From Chaunax sp. Z400 (Eukaryota; Chordata; Actinopteri; Lophiiformes; Chaunacidae): 64,000 nucleotides of DNA. Below, one piece after another: positions 1 through 13,128 of this stretch; position 1 is the stretch's first letter; each line of letters opens with the position of its first letter. The stretch lies in contig CM075193.1 of assembly GCA_037577475.1 (NCBI GenBank), forward strand, positions 6,336,685 through 6,400,684. Direction: 5' to 3'. The translations under genes were made by a program, and so were the position numbers. Under the pieces are notes generated by a model. That model made no database searches. It worked only from the letters and a program-made list of their open reading frames with translations, and had not been told where the DNA came from.

Positions 1-3000
1 GAAAAAAAAGTGAGTAAGGGGTTGAATGAAGAGAAAGGAGGAGGAGGAGGAGACTCCATTATCAGTGACCTGTGTTCTACCACATGGCTCCGAACAAACA
101 AACTGTCAAGATAGTTCTGTAAACAAGTCGACGCCTGCAACGGGTCTGCTGCACCATCTCAACACACACAATAATATTTATAGTTTTTGTGACATTAAAC
201 TGCAGGACAAAGACTCGAGCATTTCACGAACGCAAGTTTTTACACACAACTGAGGTCAAAAAGTACTGGGTGCTTCAAACCTAGAGCAAAAAGAAAAAGA
301 AAACCCAGATGGCATTATGTCCTCAAAATAAGTAAGACAAAGGAAATACCACGGAATATGCTGCTGCTATACAAGCGCTCTGACCATGACCCATCTGTCA
401 GCGGGACTATATGGAAAATTTGCTGCCTGTTTTTACATGCAGGAATGGGTGCCATGAAATTGAACTAGGCTGCTCTGACAAATGAAAAACAGAAAAATTT
501 GGTGGATACAGTCACAGTCCAGCTTTCCCCTCAAGGCGGGGCCCTCATCTCTAGCCATTCTTTTACTTTGCTACACAATTAAATAAAGGAGAAAGACCAA
601 AATGTTTTACTGAATTCATACGGTCATGCAATGTGTGTGCAAGCCAAGGCTGAGGTAAAGTCTGTTAGGGGAAAAAGCAATTTAGAGTGAAGCAAAAGAC
701 ACGAACACGGATTAAGTGCCTCTGCTAACAGATGGATGGCGGTGGAATGCTATGCATCTGTAGCTGTGCACGTTCATCGGCCGCTCTCCCAACGACCTAC
801 AGCCTTCTACGACTGTCAGCAAAGTCAGTGTGGCATTCTCACACTCTGTCTCACCTCTATAGACTCCTTCAACACCACACTGGAACACACCCCTACACGC
901 AGAACACACACACACACACCTGCTCAGCAGAAGACACACAGTGAGACATACACGTCATCTCAACATGGATGTGTAGATGAAGAGTGGAAGAGAGAAACAG
1001 GGCAGAGGCAGAGGTGTGAATGGAGTAGGCATCTCTGAAAGAGAAAGAATGAGAGAAAAGAATGAAAACATGCAAGGGCAGACCTTCAGATGAGCTGATC
1101 GTTAAGCATTCATGTTTTTGTGTATTTGCGAAAAAAATACAGTGGATTCCTGATTTCTGAAGATCTTTGTTTATTGCCTATGGACCGAAATGATACACCC
1201 ACTCCTAGGGATGGGTGCTGTCTTGATCTCGTTTAACTCAAATCAAAGTAACACACACACTAACACACAGACTAATTAGTCTTAAAAAAAATCATTCAGG
1301 ACACAGTTAACATCCATTTGCTAACTTGTGTCATGCTAGCTATTTGGTTAGTAACGTTAACCGCTAGCTATCCTTAGAGCCTTAAGTATAATGTTAGGTC
1401 AGCTAAGCACTTCACAGTAAAGGGCTTGTTTTTGCCACTGACAGGCTCATAAATGTTTTAAGTGGAAATGATGTGTTCGACAACATGGTAGGATCCAGAT
1501 CAACAGAGTGCAGGCCCTGATCCAAATGTAGCCAAAACTTGATTTTTTATTTTTATGACTCTGCAAAGTTTGAACCAGGCCATTCATTTTGTGTTGCTGA
1601 TGGTTGTTAATATTTTCTACTGTAGGGATATGACAAGAGTCATTAACCCTCATTATCAACCAATCACCAAATTCATCTTTTCATGTCATGGCTTGATTTT
1701 TTTGGACCAAATGATGGGGAGAAGTATCGGCAAGAGTATCAATAAGCAGTGCGTACGTAACGGTACCATTCTTACGCAGTCCTCTGCCATAAATTTTAAA
1801 AGAAAGAGATGGCTCGAGAACCAAAATGAGAGACCAAGCCCGGTCATGGGACAGGCAAACGTTCTCCCACTGAAGAGAGAAAAAGAATGTAGAGAAGGAT
1901 GGAGGACTAGGAGAGGACACAGCTATTAGTGGTGTGAACAAAGGAAAGGGAAAAGAAGAGGGAAAATATAAGCTTGGTTTGCCACAGCCTCTCTGTCAAC
2001 TTCTTTTTTTATTGGTCTGAGAGTGAAGACTGAACTCACCACTGATTTTCTGTACCTTCCTTTTTTTCCTTCCGCAAGTTGGCTTGAAGGCCCAGTAATT
2101 CACAGCTACCCCGGCAGCTTCCTTCGCTCCTCCTCACCGAAGTGTTTTGTGCTTTTAGGTCAGCTTGCTCACAATAACCATCTCTTTATCTAACAGTTCC
2201 TTATACCAACAAAGAGTGTGGTTATAGTTTCCTGAAAGCGATGTGCAGCGTGTAATAGCCAATCTAATAGTTGGAAGTGAAATGATCTAACTCAATAAGT
2301 CTATGTTGCTGAGTGGCTGTTAGCACTGCAAAAAAAAGAGACCACAGGAAGTGATATTAACTGCGTTTGAATGGCCAGAAAGCCAAGTGATGAGTTGTTT
2401 TGAATGTGTCCTTTCAGAGGACCCATCCAGCTGCTTGACAGATAACCAGAATGAGGCTTTTCAGACGAAGAACATCTTTCTGGTTCGGTCCTCCTCTCTT
2501 CAGTGGCTCTTTTACTCCCTTTCTAAATGGTCAACACCTCCCTCACAAACTATCCATCACCATCCGCTCTTGCTTCCCTCCATTTAGGCGCTTGCATGTT
2601 CAGACGGATATGGAGGTGAAGGCGATGACTGACAACCTCTGACATGCTTGTTTACAGAGACAGAAAGAGAGACGGGGATTATAAAACTGGGAAGGAGAAA
2701 GAAGGAAACATGTAGAAACTTTGGAGGATAGAGTTGGCTGCACACACTGTTGTGAGAAGCAAGAGGTGAGATATGAGGGAGACGGGAAGGGATGAGAGAA
2801 AATTAGGTGCAGATGAGTAAAAGGATGGTATTTACCGTCACTGAGACTTGGACTGAGGCAAAGTGATGGAAGTGATAGGAGCAGTGTGAGTGCCAGGACG
2901 GAGGGGCCCAGCATGGAGAGAGGATGCTGGATGTCGGGGATGAGGAGGGGGGGGGGCTTGGAAAGAGATAGATATGGGGGAAGGGAGAGGTAGACAGAGG

Positions 3001-4353
3001 AGAAATAAAGAACCGCATCCAATAGAGAAGGAGGCATCCTAATATGGAAACTGTACATTTACAAGTGAAAGAATGCACTCAGACATTTAAACCTATTGTG
3101 TTGATGCATGTTTGTTAATTGACGTGCAGAGGTCATTCATTATAGGGAAGCAATTTCCTACAGTGCAAGGTTGCTCAATGAACTGAACTTCAACAATCCA
3201 GCGGAGAAAATTACTCATTTGAACTGAGGCTGGTCCAGTGTAAACAATTACATAACCACAATCATCAGAGGTAAATAAACACATATCTCCTTGGCGTGCA
3301 ATTACAGAATATTCTGCAGATCCATTATCACTTTGAGCGCCTCAGTGACACAGCATCACTCATTCTTTTCAGGCCACACAGACTTTACACACATACAGAT
3401 AGAAGGGGCCCTGCTATCAGAGTGAACTTTATTGCAAACTCACAACACACCCTGTATTGTTTTCTCATGCACGTCAAGATGGGGAGTAACGCCCCTGGTC
3501 CCTACATATGATATAAATGCAATAAATCAGACACATAAATCTTCACTGTAGCCAGAGAATCCTCATGAAAACCTTCATCGCTTTGCCTTCTGCTTTTTTC
3601 TTCCTCCCTGCGTGACTATGAGTTTGGTATGCAAAGAGTTGAGACAGATTTTAACACCAAGAGACATAAGTGTCTCTGTCTGCTCGGTTGGCCAAACCGG
3701 TGGACAGACAAAAATACCAATTCCCCAAATACCAAACCACCACAACTGGCTCCTTTTGATGCAAAGGAGTGGCAGTTCTAGTCCGAGCTCCCTCCGGATG
3801 TCTGAGCTCCTCACCCTATTTCTAAGGCTGAGCCCAGCCAGTTCATTTCAGCAGCTTGTATCCACATATCTCATTCTTTCAGTCACTACACAGAGCTCAT
3901 GAACATAGGTGAGGGTTGGAACATAGATTGGTAAATTGAGAGCTTTACGGCTCAGCTCTCTCTTCACCACGAGGGTCCAAAACAATGCCCGCATTACTAA
4001 CTTGAGGTCTTGCTCACAGACCAACCAACTGATCAATACATTTATTTTTTTATGACATCGGTCAGTAGTAATATTAGGAATTATTTTTAAAAAAACACAA
4101 TTTGCTAATATGAGTGAGATATAAGATATCATTACTTGTGTTAGAGGGATAATTCTTTAGGATGGCATCACTCATTGTTTCACGATCACACAGATTTGTC
4201 ACAGTTCAAAGTTCAGTCTTGGTGGAGAAAAGAACCAGGAGCGGGTATTAGTGTCCTCCATCTGCATTACTTTACACCACATCTGCTGCACATTTCCTCC
4301 ACTTGAGTTTTAACCCATCCGTCCCCAAGCTGAGGTGTCCCATTATGTGTGTG

Positions 4354-4355
<2 letters not shown>

Positions 4356-4428
<73 letters not shown>
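4356..4428. repeat. (TG)n microsatellite
   Basis: About 36 uninterrupted TG units, directly visible. Confidence 0.98.
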
Positions 4429-4429
<1 letters not shown>

Positions 4430-7400
4430 GCCTCCAAGTCAGGCAGTGTGCAGAATGTCTTACTGCAGTCTCAGTAAGTCTATTCTCGATAACAGTATAC
4501 ATACAGCTCAGATCTCTACAGTAAGTAATGCTGAACACCTACTTCAGTTTGAGACTCAATGGCTCCACAAGTGTGATGTAAGGCTGGTCGCAAAGTAGTT
4601 GAGGTCACTAATGTTTGACCTTACTCGGTTTGTCGCTGGCCAGAGAGTTATACTATCCAAAAATAACATACAATAGGAAAAGCAACCTTTTCTATCACAA
4701 AGGAGGTTGAGCTTGAACACAGCACTGAATGGGGTGTTATGTGAGGATTGCATGATTGTCAAACACTAGTAGACACAAACCATGTGACATTTGTGGTGTC
4801 TTTGCAGTATGTTTTTCAACTGACTGTAGCCCAGGAGAAGTCTGAACTTGGGGTAGACAAAGAGGCCCAGTGTGGCCCAAAGCCAAAGCAGACCTAATCT
4901 CGTCTAGCCCAGGCTAGCACTCTGACCCAGGGTCACATTCAGCCAATATCCAGTCAAATTCCAATAAACATGGGCCTTGATCCCCACATTCACAGTTTCT
5001 CTCAAACATAAAGCTCTAACAGTAAAGTCCCTCCATCATTCTAAGCCTGCTGAAAGCAATGAATCCTGCCCAGACGACGGGGTACGGCCAGGAGGGCCTC
5101 TAGCTGCTGCTGATGGACACATGTAAACATCACAGCTCACACAAACATACATGCAGCTAGACAAATGACACCAAAAATCAAGCAGGCCGGACAGAGACCA
5201 ATGAAAGACATGTCCAAACAAGCAGCGTCGCAGAATAGCGGCCCACACAGACACACGTTCATCACAGCCTGTGACAATATGTTCATAGACATTTATGTGC
5301 ATGTGTGTGTACTGAGGTGTGCGTGTGAGTGCCCTGAACACGTCTGGGGTCTGTGTTGGGGGAGATTTACGCTAGCTGCCGCTGTTTAAACAATATGGGC
5401 CCAACCAAAGCCTTTTCACCCTTCTCAACACATTACCACAGGGCAACCTTCAAATAAAGAATCCAGGCTATAGCAAGTCTCCCCCTTGGGCCCCTAGACG
5501 ACGCCCCCAAGCCACCCCACTCTGTGGAAGCACTCCCTCGCCTGGCTATGCGTCACGGCTCCAAGGATGACAGGTTAATGAGGAGAAAATATTTTTACAG
5601 GATCGCATTTCAACGGAGCCCTGAGAACCAATGGCAACACATTTATGGGCATCAGCTCACAGACTGGGCACTTTTATCTCTTTATCTCCTCTGGTCTTTA
5701 TGGGCAGGCGAGCTGTTACGCCTGTCTGACACAGACCGCAGCTTTCTGTCTTGCACTCAAGAGTTGCAGCCACTAATCTCCGTCTTAAAAGACCACCTCA
5801 AACTTCTAGCAGCAAAGCCCTCCACCCAAACTCTGAGTAAACGTCGAACAGTATTTATGAGGCAAGCTTATGTTGTCCAGCAGTGCTTATCAAGGATCTG
5901 AAAGCTTTCCCTCGCCAAAAAAGAAACCAAGCGTTTCAGACAAAGTGGCGCAGCTGTAGCAGGTTTGAAAATAAATAGTGGTGAAGTTAATGGCAAGGCA
6001 AACACCTCAGGCTGGCAGCTCGAGGGCTCTGGATCTGCTCAGCATGACACCATCTCCAACTCTCATTTTCGCCCTTGTGACCTTCACACCTTACCCCTTG
6101 CCACCCGCTAACCCCCACAACTTTGTCCTTCCACACAAAGCAGGACTGAATCATCTGATCTGACCTCTTGAGCTTTGCTCCCTCAGACCCTCACCCTGTC
6201 AGCGCTCCTCGTAGGAGGTGCCAAGCAGTGGCTGTCCCCAGTCTGTGCTATAGCCTGTTAATGATTTGTTAAAAACACAACCGTGCAAAGACACAAGGGG
6301 GGGGGGGAGACAATGAGGCATAAAAAAGAGAAATTATCAAAAACTTTACACAAATGTTTCTGCTAAGAGGTGCACTGTTGGTGGTCTGCTGTCGAGCTAA
6401 ATCAAACAAAACTGTTTCTGTCAGAAAGGCTCTAGTTGAAGACAGGGGGAGGGGTAGAGCTGGAAAGCTACAAAAGGGGTATGCTTTAGCTTATAAACTT
6501 CACAGAGGGTGAAAATGGGCCTGGTTGGATTTGATCTTATTTTGATGGGCACAAGTTTTTAACATGAGGATTGTTGGAAGGTAATGTTATCGGCATGGTC
6601 AAAAAAATACCTTCTAAAAAAATACTGCTTCATCTGAGGACAAGATGACAGCAAAAGGAGAGGGCTGAAGAAATATATCTATTACAGTGAATACGTGGCT
6701 AAAGGCATCAATTTCAACACGGAACGCTGCACTCAGCACAGTAACTTTATACCCCCTCTTTTTCAGCCGCCATGACTTAATGCATCTTAGCATGCAGATG
6801 TGACAATTAGAGAAATGGGATCCACGCCACTGCAAAAATATGAACCACTCCTGCCTGCTAGCCCAGTGATAACATTAGACTAAATTATCTCAAAATGAAA
6901 TCAGTTGAAAGTTTGCTCTGTCTGTTCTTTCTCTTTCAATCTTTCATCCAAACCGGCATGGTGGCTGGTTTCTTAAAAACAGTTGCTGAAAGAAAAATGA
7001 AAAAAAAAGAGGGACAGAAAGAGGGAAACGTAGGGCTGCACTGTGCCTGGACCTGCATAAAACCAGCTCCACACAAACATCACTGTTCCCTCATGCAATT
7101 CTGTCAAAAGGTTATAAGCATTTTGTCAAGAGTGAAAACAAAATACATAAGATAGGAATGCCCTTGTGGACACATATTACAAAAAAACCTGTATATATAG
7201 CATGGTAGGCAGTAACTGGGGTGAGAAACACCCGCCTTAAATGTCTCTAGATACCTCAAACTCACTGTCACTCTTAATCTGCCCAGAAGTACAAGTGACA
7301 CACAGAATGTGAGGTCACACACATACAAATAACAAACTGTCAGAATGGGCCCCCTGAGTCAAAATAATATGCATGCAGGGTCCTGATAGCTGTTGCTCTG

Positions 7401-10400
7401 AGCCTTTTAGCATGTCTTAACCTGCAGAGAGGAGACAGAATGCTTGAAGGAACGATTCATTACATTAATACATGCTGCAGGTTATTGATGTTGAAAAGGT
7501 AATGTTTTTTTCCCCAAGGCTGATCTGACTGAATTGACATCGAATCGGTGAGAAAAGGAATGAGGGGTATGAGACACCTTAAGTATTGATCACTGACAAC
7601 TTTAAAAAAAACAATTAAAAAATTAAAAAAACATTTCTCTGTGCAGGTGTGCATTTATGCATTCTGGGAAAATGCACTTTGTCATGTCCAATTGATGTCA
7701 TGGAGGAGCAAACTTGTGCAGAAGGTGACAGAAAGACCTGCAGGCACACACTGATTACTGCACACATTAGCAGCAACTGGCTGGAACCAACATCAGCTTT
7801 ATTCCTCACTCGTATCCTAACATGCTCTTCCACATAATAGCTGACACCTGGATGGATTAATTTCAGGTCCACTAAATTTGAAAAGCTTTGGCTGTGTTCA
7901 GAACTGCTGGCTGTTGCTAGAGAACTGACGGCTTTCTGACGGTGTTTGTTGTTTGTAGGCGAGGAGGAGTACAGCTGAAAGGGAACGGAGGTGCAGCTGC
8001 CGCAAAGGGGCTCTGTGAAAGTCAGTGAAGTACTGCTGGGAAACGAGTAATCCTTTTCATCTTGCCTCCTTTTCTCATTTGGCACACATTTTGTCACTCC
8101 TTATTTTCTCTCCGTCTGTCCTCTTCCTCCCCCTTTCACTCATTTTGCTCAGTCTTTCTTTCTTCCCCTCTGTGGAAAATGTAATGGTTTCCTGGGCTCA
8201 GAGTGAGACATTCTTTCACAGCGAACAATAATAAGACTAAGAGCCACTTCACGTAAGTCCGTCACTCCCTCACCAACTGGGTACAGCTGGGTATCTGTAA
8301 AGTGTATGTGTGTGCATGCCACACTTGAAAAGTACTTGATCCGTTAAAACCAGGTACTGCAGAGTGGTAAAGCCAAGTAGGGGACCGCCTCGGTCGTCAT
8401 CATAGAAGTCTGCTTATTCAGAACTTAAAAATAACACAAAAGTGCTCACACATACACGCACTTCTGCAAAGGAATGGAAAAATCACAAAATCATGGCACA
8501 GATCAATGACTCCCCGTTCTGTCCAAAACAGAAAGTGAAAATGTATTAAATCAGACCTTATGAGGATCTGAGTACGTTTTGCGAGCTGTTAAAATTGGGT
8601 GGTGGAGTTATTGGAGGACAAATATGGTGAGAAAAATGTGTGAGATGAAGTGCAGGGTGAGGCAATTGTTATTTAAACAGATAAACATAGTAGCATCGAT
8701 TTGAACTTACATTCCTGCATCCATGTCCTGATGGTGCCAGAATTATACTGAGCATGCTGTGACTTGCTTTTTTCTTCGGAAAGCCCCAAGAAATATGTGT
8801 GAACCTTTGTCACCAGCTTTACTCTGAATGCTGCAGTACAAATATGTGTACAAATATGATGTATGACATTCCAGACTAGGCCAAGAATTTAGCTCTTTAA
8901 ACCATGTTACTCTGCCTCAAGTCACAAGCGCGGTTAATTCGTGTGACTTTAAGCTACACATGAGAGGCATTGTGGGAAAAAAAAGAGAGGCAGGAGGGCC
9001 AAGACCTTTGGTCCCATTTTGCCTCCCACAGCTTCACCTTCTGCTCTCTACAGCTCAACATCAGAGGGCTGGGATGGGCCAGGGAGGGCCAAAGAAGCAA
9101 GAACAGGAACTAGGAGCAGGATGTCACATCTAACCCTGAACCCAGCAGCCAAACCAGCAAAGGCTCTGAGAGACGCTCCGTCCCAGCTTTTGAGAACAAA
9201 AGAGAGGGTCTGACACTGGCCAGGCAGGCCCCTGTTCCTGGCTGGACTCCAAGTATTCTAGGACCTTTTAAGGCTGCTCTACAGGACCGTATCCAGGTTT
9301 CAGCACTGCTCAGAAGTTTTTAAAGCCATCACACTTGGAGCCGTTCCCCTGGGGATGCTGAGATGACCTGGCAGAGAGGACTCTCCTCCCATCTTAGAAC
9401 TCAAGAATATTTCAAAAATAGAAACACAGATAAGAGTCAGTCCACTCTTAGACTGCAGCCTTACACACCCAAATCATGGGGTGCCTTTAATAATGCTTCT
9501 GGAGTCAGTTACATAAACAATGCACCTCTATTGCTCCTCAGGGAATGAGGTTCATTATATGAACCATTGTGTGAAACTCCATAGAGAGGAAACTCTTTCT
9601 AGACAGATTGATGTTTTTTTTTTAGTATTCCTCTCAGCATACTGAGGCAATTCAAGCTCCCATTGAAACTCCAGCTACCACATTAACGCAGATGAATTCA
9701 TCGTCTACCTTGCACACTTAGTGTTCAGATGTCAGACTGTTCTCTGGAATCTTTGCTGTCAAGAGTGAAATTACAAAACAAAAAGAAATTGAAAGGTCTT
9801 CTTTTTGCCAGTTTTTAAGGGAGTCACTGTAGGTAGACAACAATGTTCACTGGTGTCACCATTTGGTGAAAATAGTGGCATTAATGATAATGACAGACCA
9901 ATTTGATATTTGGATATTAAACATCCTCACTGGCTACAAAAGTATAGTGAACTGATTTGATTGAGATTCATAAATGTATCTGTGATCATCATTTTATAGT
10001 CAAGCAGTTGTTGACAATAGAAACACAAAAAAACAGTGTCAAGAACAGGCAACAAGTTTACAAACTCATCAATCATTCATTATCATGCAATTTATTCACC
10101 CCCTCTTTATAATATTTCAGTACGTTCATATTTAATCAGATTTCCAAATATTTCCAAAAAGATCAGCTTTTGGGTTAAGAACCGCCTTAACATTTAAAGA
10201 AGGCTCAGATGGAGGGGGAGAAATATATTTTTTAAATGAATCTACATTAGGTGAAACATGGTCTCAGCGAGTAATGGGTACGGATCATTTTCTGAGGAAC
10301 TGGTATGAGAAGTGTGTGTAAAAAGGAGAGAGGGAGCGCTGTTCGTAGGGTTTGACTGGTGTCCAACAGGGTTCAAGTGCTGGTGTTTTGGTCCATAAAG

Positions 10401-11904
10401 AGGCAAGCAGCAGGACCGAGATCCAGAAACCAGTAAACCTCCAACACAATAACAGTGGAGTTTAGGGGCTCCCAATCCTTGCGACTTGAACAATGCCACA
10501 GTATGTCTGTGCATTAATGAACTTCTTGGGCTAATATGCAAATCAGACAACAGAGCAAGACACTGTGCATGTATTGAGAGTGTGTTTTGAGTGCGGGTGT
10601 TTTTCTGTGGGAGAGTGGGAGCCCAAAGGTGGGAACTGGGCAACCTTCTCACCCTTGTTCTGTGTTCCTGCCCAAGGGCAAAATAGGAAGAAGTGGGGAG
10701 GTTGAGAACAAGATGCTGCAATGGCAAACACACAAGAGCAGATATTGGGGTTTCGGGGAGTAAATACCACCGAAGGGGGGTGTGGTGCTGGGACAACAGC
10801 GTTCACAGACAAACTGTGTGATCAAGATTCATCACACGGACACATAAACAGAGCAAACAAACTCGCATGCAAAATGGCCAATGCAAAAAAACAAGATAAA
10901 AAGATGGATAAGAAGATGTGGCACTTTGCCATAATTCCAAAAAAGACATCAGTCTCCTAGGAACAAGACCAAGCTCTGGGAACATCTGAATGAAAACAGA
11001 GGAATTAGTAGATGAATGTGAGCATGAATGGTAAATCTTGGCCAAACTAATGGACTTGGAAAGGCTCCTTTCTTTCGCCATCCTCCTAAAGCTATAGATC
11101 TTAAAGTGCTGTTTGATGTGAATGTAAGCATATTTGTGAGTAGGGGTACCCCTCTGCATGTGCGTGCTGATACATTATGCATTTGTGTAAATGTCCCCAC
11201 AGTACATCAACTGCACTGGTGTACAAACGTGCATATCTGTGTATGACTGTCGTACATGTCTTGCTTCTGAGTTACAGTTGCCATCACCAGTGTGACCTCT
11301 CTCTCAACCTATAATGTCTTCAGCAGCCTTGTTCTTTCCTCCTCTCTATCCCTTTCTTTCCTCTCACAGTCTCCCTGTGTCTGTACAAGTATTCACTCCA
11401 TCTAATTCACTTATGTTTATCCTCGTTTTTATCACTCCAAAATGAGATTCTTCTGTGCATGAACCAACCTTTAGGCTTTTCCATGTGCATTATTAGAATT
11501 ATGGACACCACAATTCCAAACTGCAATCAGTTGAAAGTAAGTGCCAGAATTTATATGGAAACGAGAGAGAAATGCACATAGGCAGACTCCTGTTTGAGGC
11601 CTTTGCACCTATAATAACAACGATAGAAGGGGGGAAAAAAACAGGGGGGCTGGTCTGGGAACATCTGAATGAAACTGGAACATTCAATAGTTCTCATGAA
11701 GATAGAAACCTACATTATGCAAAAGTAATCAGAGGAACAAACTACTTTGGTCACTAGCCTGAGAGGTCATGAGCAGTTAAGGGAGGAAGGGGATAGAAGG
11801 ATAGAGAGAGAGAGAAGTAGTGCATAGCATAACCTGATTGACTGTTAACAACCACAGCAGATTTCAACCATGAAAATCTCAAGTCAGTACTCCCTAAATT
11901 CCAT

Positions 11905-12425
11905 CGGTGTGTGAACTTAGCAAAGAGAGGGGCGAACGTGCTGGATCTTGTTTACACAAACATCCCTGGTGTGTACAGGATGGAGCCCCGCCCTCACCTT
12001 CTACTCAGACCACATCTCTGTTATGCTAATCCCACCATACAGACCGCTCATCCAACGCAAGCCATCAGTGACTGGACTTGAAAGGCCCATCCCCGCCCAC
12101 ACACACACACACACACACATCCTCAAGTCCAATCAATAAACATAACAAATAGACTTTTCTTTTTTTTTTTGCACAGTCCATTGCTTACATTAATGCACTT
12201 ACATTACTATATGTATGCTATTTGTCTGTACAGTGTAGATTGGATTTTTGTTGTCCTGCCGTCTTTCGTCTTGCACTGTTTGCACGTTGCATGTTAAAAA
12301 TTGTGCACTACATGTGGACCTGTGTCCATATGTAACAGCATCGTCCTGGAGAAACATTGCTTCATCTCACTGTGTACTTGTATATGGTTGAAATGACAAT
12401 GAACTTACTTTACTTGACTTGAAAT
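11905..12425 (+). mobile_element. Internally deleted Rex1/L2-type LINE fragment
   Basis: The left part encodes an endonuclease-type remnant (NVLDLVYTNIPGVYR in one frame, YSDHISVMLIPPYRPLIQRK after a frameshift). An (AC)n tract at 12098-12119 and a 3' tail follow, ending with GAAATGACAATGAACTTACT and CTTGACTTG, the typical tail of these fish LINEs. The reverse transcriptase is absent, so the copy is dead. Confidence 0.75.
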
Positions 12426-13028
12426 AGCTGAACTTAGATGCTTGACTGTCTGTCCTTCTCTTATAATAACAGTATGACACAGGACATCTTGACCATCTTG
12501 CATGTACAGAGAGGTATTGTGGGAGTGAGGCTCAGTGTGATATACTAAAATACCAGCCAGAGCAGAAATATCTATCTCATGTGAAATGGGCTCTTACACA
12601 TAAAATGACGTCATGTATGAGTGTGGAATTTTGCGGTCAAGGCCAAAAACAACAAAATCACTCACTATCATATACAAGTATTAGAAAATAACACAACATA
12701 ATTAAGCTTAATGTTGCACATCCATTAAAGCAAATTATCACTTAACAGTTTACAGAAATTAGAATTTGAGGACATATAATAAGGAGCATCATGCTACCAG
12801 TAGGTTATTTATGTTGTGTGTGATATTGCATTTACAATATTAGGAATGCTGGTGGCATTAGGACGCATTCAGTATTGCGACTGACCTCTTTAAAATGTAA
12901 TATTAGTATTGATACCATATAAAAAATATCACAGTCATTTGAGTTTTTTCATATGGAGGATGCTTTTTAATATAACAGTGAACAACATGAGCAACATGCT
13001 GTATATGTCAATGTGAGACAAGGCATAC

Positions 13029-13128
13029 CTTATACCGCATCTTGGGACACGAGTGTATATAAAAGCCCATGTAATAGTAGGACAGTTTGGGGGACTGTTT
13101 CTGCAGCTGCCTGGTGAAAGCAATCTCC
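13029..13128 (-). CDS. ate1: ate1 coding exon 10 (catalytic domain)
   Basis: 100 bases encoding EIAFTRQLQKQSPKLSYYYM then GFYIHSCPKMRYK. It is the last ATE1 exon visible. The donor AAG|GTATGCC proves that at least one more exon follows, which should encode the GQYRPSDLLCPETY-type terminal block. Confidence 0.96.

Larger units (their letters stand above)
1..13028. other. Non-coding region: presumed last ate1 intron and/or flank
   Basis: I found no coding exon with recognisable similarity on either strand. It contains a long (TG)n array at 4356-4428, purine-rich and (AC)-rich tracts, a cluster of GCTAGC/AACGTT motifs at 1334-1370, and a truncated LINE at 11905-12425. Open frames up to about 184 codons are low-complexity or show no family features. 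Because exon 10 of ate1 ends in a donor site, this region is probably intronic. Confidence 0.7.

Noticed and set aside
2600..3058. 152-codon open frame on the minus strand
   Set aside because: It is the translation of a GA/GGA-rich tract giving Ser/Pro/Leu low complexity; no family features.
4272..4598. Open frames of repeated His-Thr or Cys-Val
   Set aside because: Direct translation of the (TG)n microsatellite.
5524..5901. 125-codon open frame on the plus strand
   Set aside because: Not recognised as a protein; retained only as a possible non-coding conserved stretch.
10242..10796. 184-codon open frame on the minus strand
   Set aside because: Composition is His/Pro/Ser/Leu-rich without any domain, splice context or start context; the opposite strand is ordinary intronic sequence. 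Likely chance.
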